A stretch of 64,000 bases of DNA, taken from Andalucia godoyi. Lineage: Eukaryota; Discoba; Jakobea; Jakobida; Andaluciidae. Location of the stretch: positions 268,026 to 332,025 of the forward strand of contig VRVR01000011.1 in assembly GCA_009859145.1 (NCBI GenBank). Reading direction: 5' to 3'. Under the pieces are notes generated by a model. The model worked only from the letters and a program-made list of their open reading frames with translations, ran no database searches and was not told where the DNA came from. Made by a program: the position numbers and the translations under genes. Below, in pieces: positions 60,096-64,000 of this stretch (its first letter is position 1; each line of letters begins with the position of its first letter).

Positions 60096-60393
60096 TCGTT
60101 TCTCGCGTGTCTCTGCGAGTAGGCCAACCTTGCAAATGGTCTTGTGGTTGATGGTAGTGTGGTGGTAAAACCTTTTTGTAATATTTCCCGAATGCGATAT
60201 CTGCAATTAAGCAAAGTCTTTTCTTTCTTGGTACCTGCGAAGGACGTCTGAAGGACAACGCTGAAAAAAAAAAAAAAAACAAGTACAGGAACAGAAACGG
60301 GAGAAGAAGTAAGAATAAGAATAGCTTTTAAGAGTCCATGAAAAGAAGAATAGAGAGACATCGGAGGCATTCGCAAGTGACGCAGGGAAGGGC

Positions 60394-60864
60394 TCACTTT
60401 CCAGCCACCTTGACAGCTTCTAGCTTGGCCATAGCATCGAGGTTTCGGAGCACTTCGGTGAGGTTTGTCTCCAAGACCATTCCACCCATAATGATCTCAT
60501 CAAGTACGTAGTGGACTCGATCGGAGTGGAAAATCAGATCAAGCTCGCAGACGTTCTCAAAGCACTTGTCCAGCGACTCGACGAACACTTGGATCAGATC
60601 CAGAATTCCAAGTTCCGACTCGGAATTATCCACGACAATGATAAAGTACAGAGTAGCATAATGCCGGTAGATGACTTTGCAGTCGGAGCCCCAAACTGAC
60701 GACGACGCGCCCTCAACAAAGTTGCACAGTTTTTCGCTTCGTTTGGAAATCACATTGAACGTTTCCCGAATGCCTCGCTTCTGTGTCTCGCGGTCAAACT
60801 GGTCATAAAACTTCACAAGCCGCGGCTTTCCATGGTTATTAATGATCAACACTGCGCGAATCAT
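60394..60864 (-). CDS. AP3S: AP-3 complex sigma subunit
   Basis: This 156-residue intronless protein starts MIRAVLIINNHGKPRLVKFY, the small-subunit adaptin opening. SSESELGILDLIQVFVESLD-like sequence (here NSESELGILDLIQVFVESLD) and CFENVCELDLIFH and MGGMVLETN, all near identical to AP-3 sigma of animals, separate it from AP-1/AP-2 sigma. AP-3 sorts cargo from endosomes to lysosome-related compartments. The length fits the core sigma fold, with a short tail (LEAVKVAGK). It is convergent with the kinesin-2 gene and divergent from the REJ gene. Confidence 0.96.
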   Translation of the reverse strand: MIRAVLIINNHGKPRLVKFYDQFDRETQKRGIRETFNVISKRSEKLCNFVEGASSSVWGSDCKVIYRHYATLYFIIVVDNSESELGILDLIQVFVESLDKCFENVCELDLIFHSDRVHYVLDEIIMGGMVLETNLTEVLRNLDAMAKLEAVKVAGK

Positions 60865-61216
60865 TCTGTCCCACCTTTCTGTCTCTCTGCGTCTCTCTGC
60901 GTCTCTCTGTAATATATATACGTATATATACGTATATATATTTGCATGGATGAGTTTGGGTGCGTCGTTTTGAATGTGAATTAAGCATAGAAAGACAACT
61001 CCCGACCATCAAGGTGTAGGAAAAAATCCTGAATCAATTGATACAAGGAGTGTATTCTTACAGCAGTTTTTTGAACCGCGTAAGACGAATCACGGGCGAC
61101 AGAGCTGCAATGGTGTACATAAAGCATCTGGGCGAGTCTTTGACTGATTGCATAATTTTTAATTATTTTAATTGTTATTATTATTTTAAAATTTAAAAAA
61201 CGGGGGGGAAATCTGG
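60865..61216. other. Divergent promoter region with CT repeats and AT/ACGT repeats
   Basis: Three copies of gtctctctgc (60881-60910) run into taatatatatacgtatatat-type repeats (to 60942). A/T-rich DNA follows at 61150-61200, just before the 61217 start. No gene is supported. Confidence 0.6.
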
Positions 61217-64000
61217 ATGGGGATTGTAGCAAGTTACGCTTGGGGAATCCAGCTATGGGCAGTTCTGGTGCTCTGCTTGCTGGTGGGTAGGGCACTTGGC
61301 GGATGTAGCATACCGTACATAACCGGACCTCTGACGATTCCAAGCTGTGCCACCAATATTACGCTATGTGCAGTCGTGGAAACCGACGAGGTGTCACCCC
61401 ACACAACGTTCCAGTGGTCGTCCAATGACACAAGATTCGGTAGCAGCTCTGGGGCACCGGCTCAGCTGACATCCCAGTGCATATCGGTTCTGGACATTCG
61501 ACAGGACTACCCAACTACCGTTTCGGTCAGCGTGCAGACTCTAGGCGGATGCAGTGCGACTGCGTCGTCCGTCTTTCACAGAGCTGTCCAGAAAAACTTC
61601 CCGGTGGTGCGGATTGAAGCGCTGCAGAATGTCGTGCCATCCGGAAGGGATATCACTGTTGTTCCAGCTGTGTATGATTATGACTGCGGAGTCAGCGGAC
61701 TGCACCAGTACCAGTACCAATACCAGTACCAGTACCAGTGGACTGTCGAAGAAGCCGTCTCGCACGCAGCTGTCCAAACAAAGTCGGCGAACCGTTCGCA
61801 GTCGTTCGTGATTCCTCATGCAGTCCTGTCGGCTGGAAGGGCGTATGTTGTACGGGTCAGCACCTCTTTCAATGCGACTGGTGTACTTGCTGGAGATGTC
61901 GCTTCGTCCGAGTACATGTTTTACGTTGCTTCTGGAAATCTCACTGCTGCCATCGCTGGGGGAAACAGGACAATTTCCAGAGGCTATGCCGCTGTTTTCG
62001 ACGCAAGTATATCGGTTGATCCAGATGGATTGGACAACGCAGTTCCAAGGGATTACAGCTGGACGTGCTCAGTGTTGGAAAACAACCAAAAACTTCCGCA
62101 GGATGACTGTTTGCTGGGAACTTTTGTACAGACCAACAAACGCGCGCAGCTCGTTCTGGAAGGCACAGATCTTGTTCCTTTTTGGAAGTACAGGCTCACC
62201 GTCGTCGTGACGGTGGGTCAGCGGTCTGCAGCGTCGTTTGTAGATGTCACTTCCTCCCCGGACAGATCGCCGTTTATCGTCTTTACCACGGATTTTACTA
62301 CCCGAGTCAATGCCAACGAATCATTGAAGTTCAAAGTCAGCACGCAGTTTCCAGCAAAAGTGTCTTTCTGGTGGACAAGTACAACATTCAACTTAAGTGA
62401 TGCCTCTTCAGTAGTCGGTGGAACACAGCTTTCGTTTCTGACATTCATCCCGAATGCCTTACCGCCCGGTAGTACGCAAATTTTTGAGTGCACCGCATCT
62501 GCAGGAGGAACGTCTTCTCGCGCATCCTACCAAGTCCTGGTCAACTGGCCGCCAGAAAACGGCACTTTGGAGATCTTCCCGTCTGCATCCATCACGGCAT
62601 GGGAATCGGGTTCCGTGGCCTTCTGCAGTGGATGGCAGGATCGTGAAAAGGACTTCCCTCTGGAGTATGCTCTGTACTATTCGAGCGACACGGAAGACTT
62701 TGCTCTTCTGCAGGATTTTTCGCAGAATCGAGCATTCAGACTACCGGGACTCTCGGAAGGACTATACACCCTCCGATGTCGAGTGCGGGACGCGCTCGGA
62801 TCGTTCTCCGACATGGAGAAAACCCTGAATGTCACAGCAAACCAACAGTACGCTGCAATGTCCGCAGCTGCAAAGGCAGCATTTCTCCAAAACTCGGCAG
62901 AGCAGGCGTCATCCAAAGCATATCGGGCAGGCAGCATTACAGGATACTCTGGTGCGTTGACGGGTCCGCTGCTTGAACTCAACAAGCTGCCTGCAAACCT
63001 GTCTGCGGACTACTTGCAGATCGCTGCTGCCAGACAGGGCTTTCTGTCGTTACTGGAAGTGTTGGCAAACATGGATGTTCCCCCTGGAGTTACAATTGAC
63101 AGCGCAGAACATACATTTCTCTCTGTCGCCAGACTGTTGGCGTCGGATGGGACACAAATGGATGACGCAACCACGCTTGCTCTTGTCACAGTCATCGACA
63201 TCGTCCTGAGTAAGCGTCCGTGGAGCCCCTTGCAACGAGCAGCAGTCACTTCTGCTGTAGAGTGTCTGGGTGTGACGGTAGACAAGCTGCGGCGTGAGGA
63301 CGAGCTGGTCGCTGTGGGGCTTCTTCTGCACTGGAGAGTATCATCGACGTCCTCCTACACAACTCTCCAGGATCTCTTCAACAAGAATGTGCACGCAGCC
63401 ACAGTCCTGTCACGTCGATACGCCGTGTCTCTGTTCTATGACGAACCGGCGCAAGAGCAAATCACGGCCGGGTTTTCCATTCGCGCTTTTCGCGGATCTC
63501 CGGCAAGTATCTTTGGGACATCACATCCCAGTGGAGACAGACTTGCGTTCATCGATTTTGCTCCGTTTGCATCGGTCTCCAAGCAAATTTCTCAAACGCC
63601 GAACATTGCCGTGGCAATCATCCAGTTTTCCAACTTGATTTTCAGTCACTGGGGATCGGATGTGGACGGTGTGATATCGACGTCGTCTTTACGACTCGAG
63701 CTGCTGGACGTGGACCGCCAGTTGGAGATTACGAGTGGTTTAGACACATCGCCGATTGCCATCGGGCTTCCAGTCAAAAGAAGACTCAGCGAAACAGTGG
63801 GATTCGTAATCAAGCGTTCTTGCTACGTTTGGGAGCCGCGAGACTCTCTCTTGAACAAGACTTCTTCGTGCACTGCCTCTGACGTACTGTCGAGCTTGAG
63901 CACTGTGGTTTGCCAGTGCACTTCTCCTGGATTTTTTGTTTTCCAGAACGAACTGGCCGTCGTCCACTACCCCGATCCACAAATAGTATTCCGATACAGC
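61217..64000 (+). CDS. Polycystin-1-like REJ-domain membrane receptor, 5' part
   Basis: The frame is open from ATG 61217 to the window edge (928 codons, no stop, no intron needed). A signal peptide (LWAVLVLCLLVGRALGGC) is followed by Ig/PKD-like segments. A long REJ-type region includes VFDASISVDPDGLDNAVPRD, YSWTC and a WPPENGTLEI...LYYSS segment. Near the end, SCYVWEPRD ... SSCTASDV ... TVVCQCTSPGFFVF has the four-cysteine/tryptophan spacing of a GPS motif, the autoproteolysis site of REJ and adhesion receptors, but the usual HLT is replaced by TSPG. In polycystin-1-like proteins PLAT and polycystin channel domains would follow, beyond the window. Such proteins act in ciliary or gamete signalling. 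An HQYQYQYQYQYQYQW tract is encoded by a 6-bp repeat. Confidence 0.85.
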   Translation, partial: MGIVASYAWGIQLWAVLVLCLLVGRALGGCSIPYITGPLTIPSCATNITLCAVVETDEVSPHTTFQWSSNDTRFGSSSGAPAQLTSQCISVLDIRQDYPTTVSVSVQTLGGCSATASSVFHRAVQKNFPVVRIEALQNVVPSGRDITVVPAVYDYDCGVSGLHQYQYQYQYQYQWTVEEAVSHAAVQTKSANRSQSFVIPHAVLSAGRAYVVRVSTSFNATGVLAGDVASSEYMFYVASGNLTAAIAGGNRTISRGYAAVFDASISVDPDGLDNAVPRDYSWTCSVLENNQKLPQDDCLLGTFVQTNKRAQLVLEGTDLVPFWKYRLTVVVTVGQRSAASFVDVTSSPDRSPFIVFTTDFTTRVNANESLKFKVSTQFPAKVSFWWTSTTFNLSDASSVVGGTQLSFLTFIPNALPPGSTQIFECTASAGGTSSRASYQVLVNWPPENGTLEIFPSASITAWESGSVAFCSGWQDREKDFPLEYALYYSSDTEDFALLQDFSQNRAFRLPGLSEGLYTLRCRVRDALGSFSDMEKTLNVTANQQYAAMSAAAKAAFLQNSAEQASSKAYRAGSITGYSGALTGPLLELNKLPANLSADYLQIAAARQGFLSLLEVLANMDVPPGVTIDSAEHTFLSVARLLASDGTQMDDATTLALVTVIDIVLSKRPWSPLQRAAVTSAVECLGVTVDKLRREDELVAVGLLLHWRVSSTSSYTTLQDLFNKNVHAATVLSRRYAVSLFYDEPAQEQITAGFSIRAFRGSPASIFGTSHPSGDRLAFIDFAPFASVSKQISQTPNIAVAIIQFSNLIFSHWGSDVDGVISTSSLRLELLDVDRQLEITSGLDTSPIAIGLPVKRRLSETVGFVIKRSCYVWEPRDSLLNKTSSCTASDVLSSLSTVVCQCTSPGFFVFQNELAVVHYPDPQIVFRYS
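61704..61739. repeat. Hexanucleotide repeat inside the REJ gene
   Basis: Six copies of cagtac/caatac encode a tyrosine-glutamine run in the N-terminal part of the REJ protein, a site of likely length variation. Confidence 0.85.

Noticed and set aside
1-64000. CRISPR arrays, operons, Shine-Dalgarno sites, bacterial insertion sequences
   Set aside because: The genes are eukaryotic and spliced, and no direct-repeat/spacer pattern was seen.

Overview
The window is nuclear DNA of a unicellular, flagellated, mitochondrion-bearing eukaryote. The evidence is the protein families (spastin, seipin, YIF1, AP-3 sigma, Rab21, DENN and BEACH proteins, a PSTAIRE kinase, kinesin-2, IFT38/CLUAP1, SPEF1), the short spliceosomal introns (about 41-192 nt, mostly starting GTATGT) and the homopolymer and dinucleotide tracts between genes. 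Genes are dense, on both strands, not arranged in operons, and many have no intron. A mitochondrial HslU and a polycystin-1-like REJ protein fit a free-living heterotrophic flagellate. The lineage cannot be named from this sequence alone.

Layout. 1-3 kb is gene-poor and holds the decayed 3' part of an IS607/Fanzor-type TnpB gene and one end of a dispersed repeat. 3-17.3 kb holds YIF1 (-), a basic low-complexity protein (+), an FkbM-like membrane methyltransferase (-), a multi-pass membrane protein (+), SPEF1 (-), a spliced coiled-coil protein (+), a spliced membrane protein (-), a PLP-dependent class V aminotransferase (+) and a small FAM241-like membrane protein (-). 16.5-21.1 kb (-) is an unresolved zone with coding-looking exons. 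21-33.8 kb holds a BEACH/coiled-coil protein (+), a DENND4-like protein (-), mitochondrial HslU (+) and a spliced protein with a possible PCNA-like C-terminus (-).

34-49 kb is the most unusual part. Three very large single-pass (type II) proteins of about 1,100-1,200 residues have long repetitive, N-glycosylation-rich, predicted beta-solenoid ectodomains. A mitochondrial intermediate peptidase gene lies between the first two, and a secreted protein gene is divergent from the third. 49-61 kb is a housekeeping and ciliary stretch: CDK1/CDK5-like kinase (-), IFT38 (+), spastin (-), Rab21 (+), seipin (-), kinesin-2 motor (+) and AP-3 sigma (-). 61.2 kb to the end is the 5' part of a polycystin-like gene with REJ and GPS-like regions, cut by the window edge.

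Functional themes. SPEF1, IFT38 and kinesin-2 (and probably the REJ protein) belong to cilium building or function. Rab21, AP-3, the DENN and BEACH proteins and YIF1 belong to endomembrane traffic. HslU and the M3 peptidase act in mitochondria. The solenoid cluster is best read as an undescribed family of surface or endomembrane adhesin-like proteins. That reading is inference from architecture. All gene names rest on motif recognition by eye.
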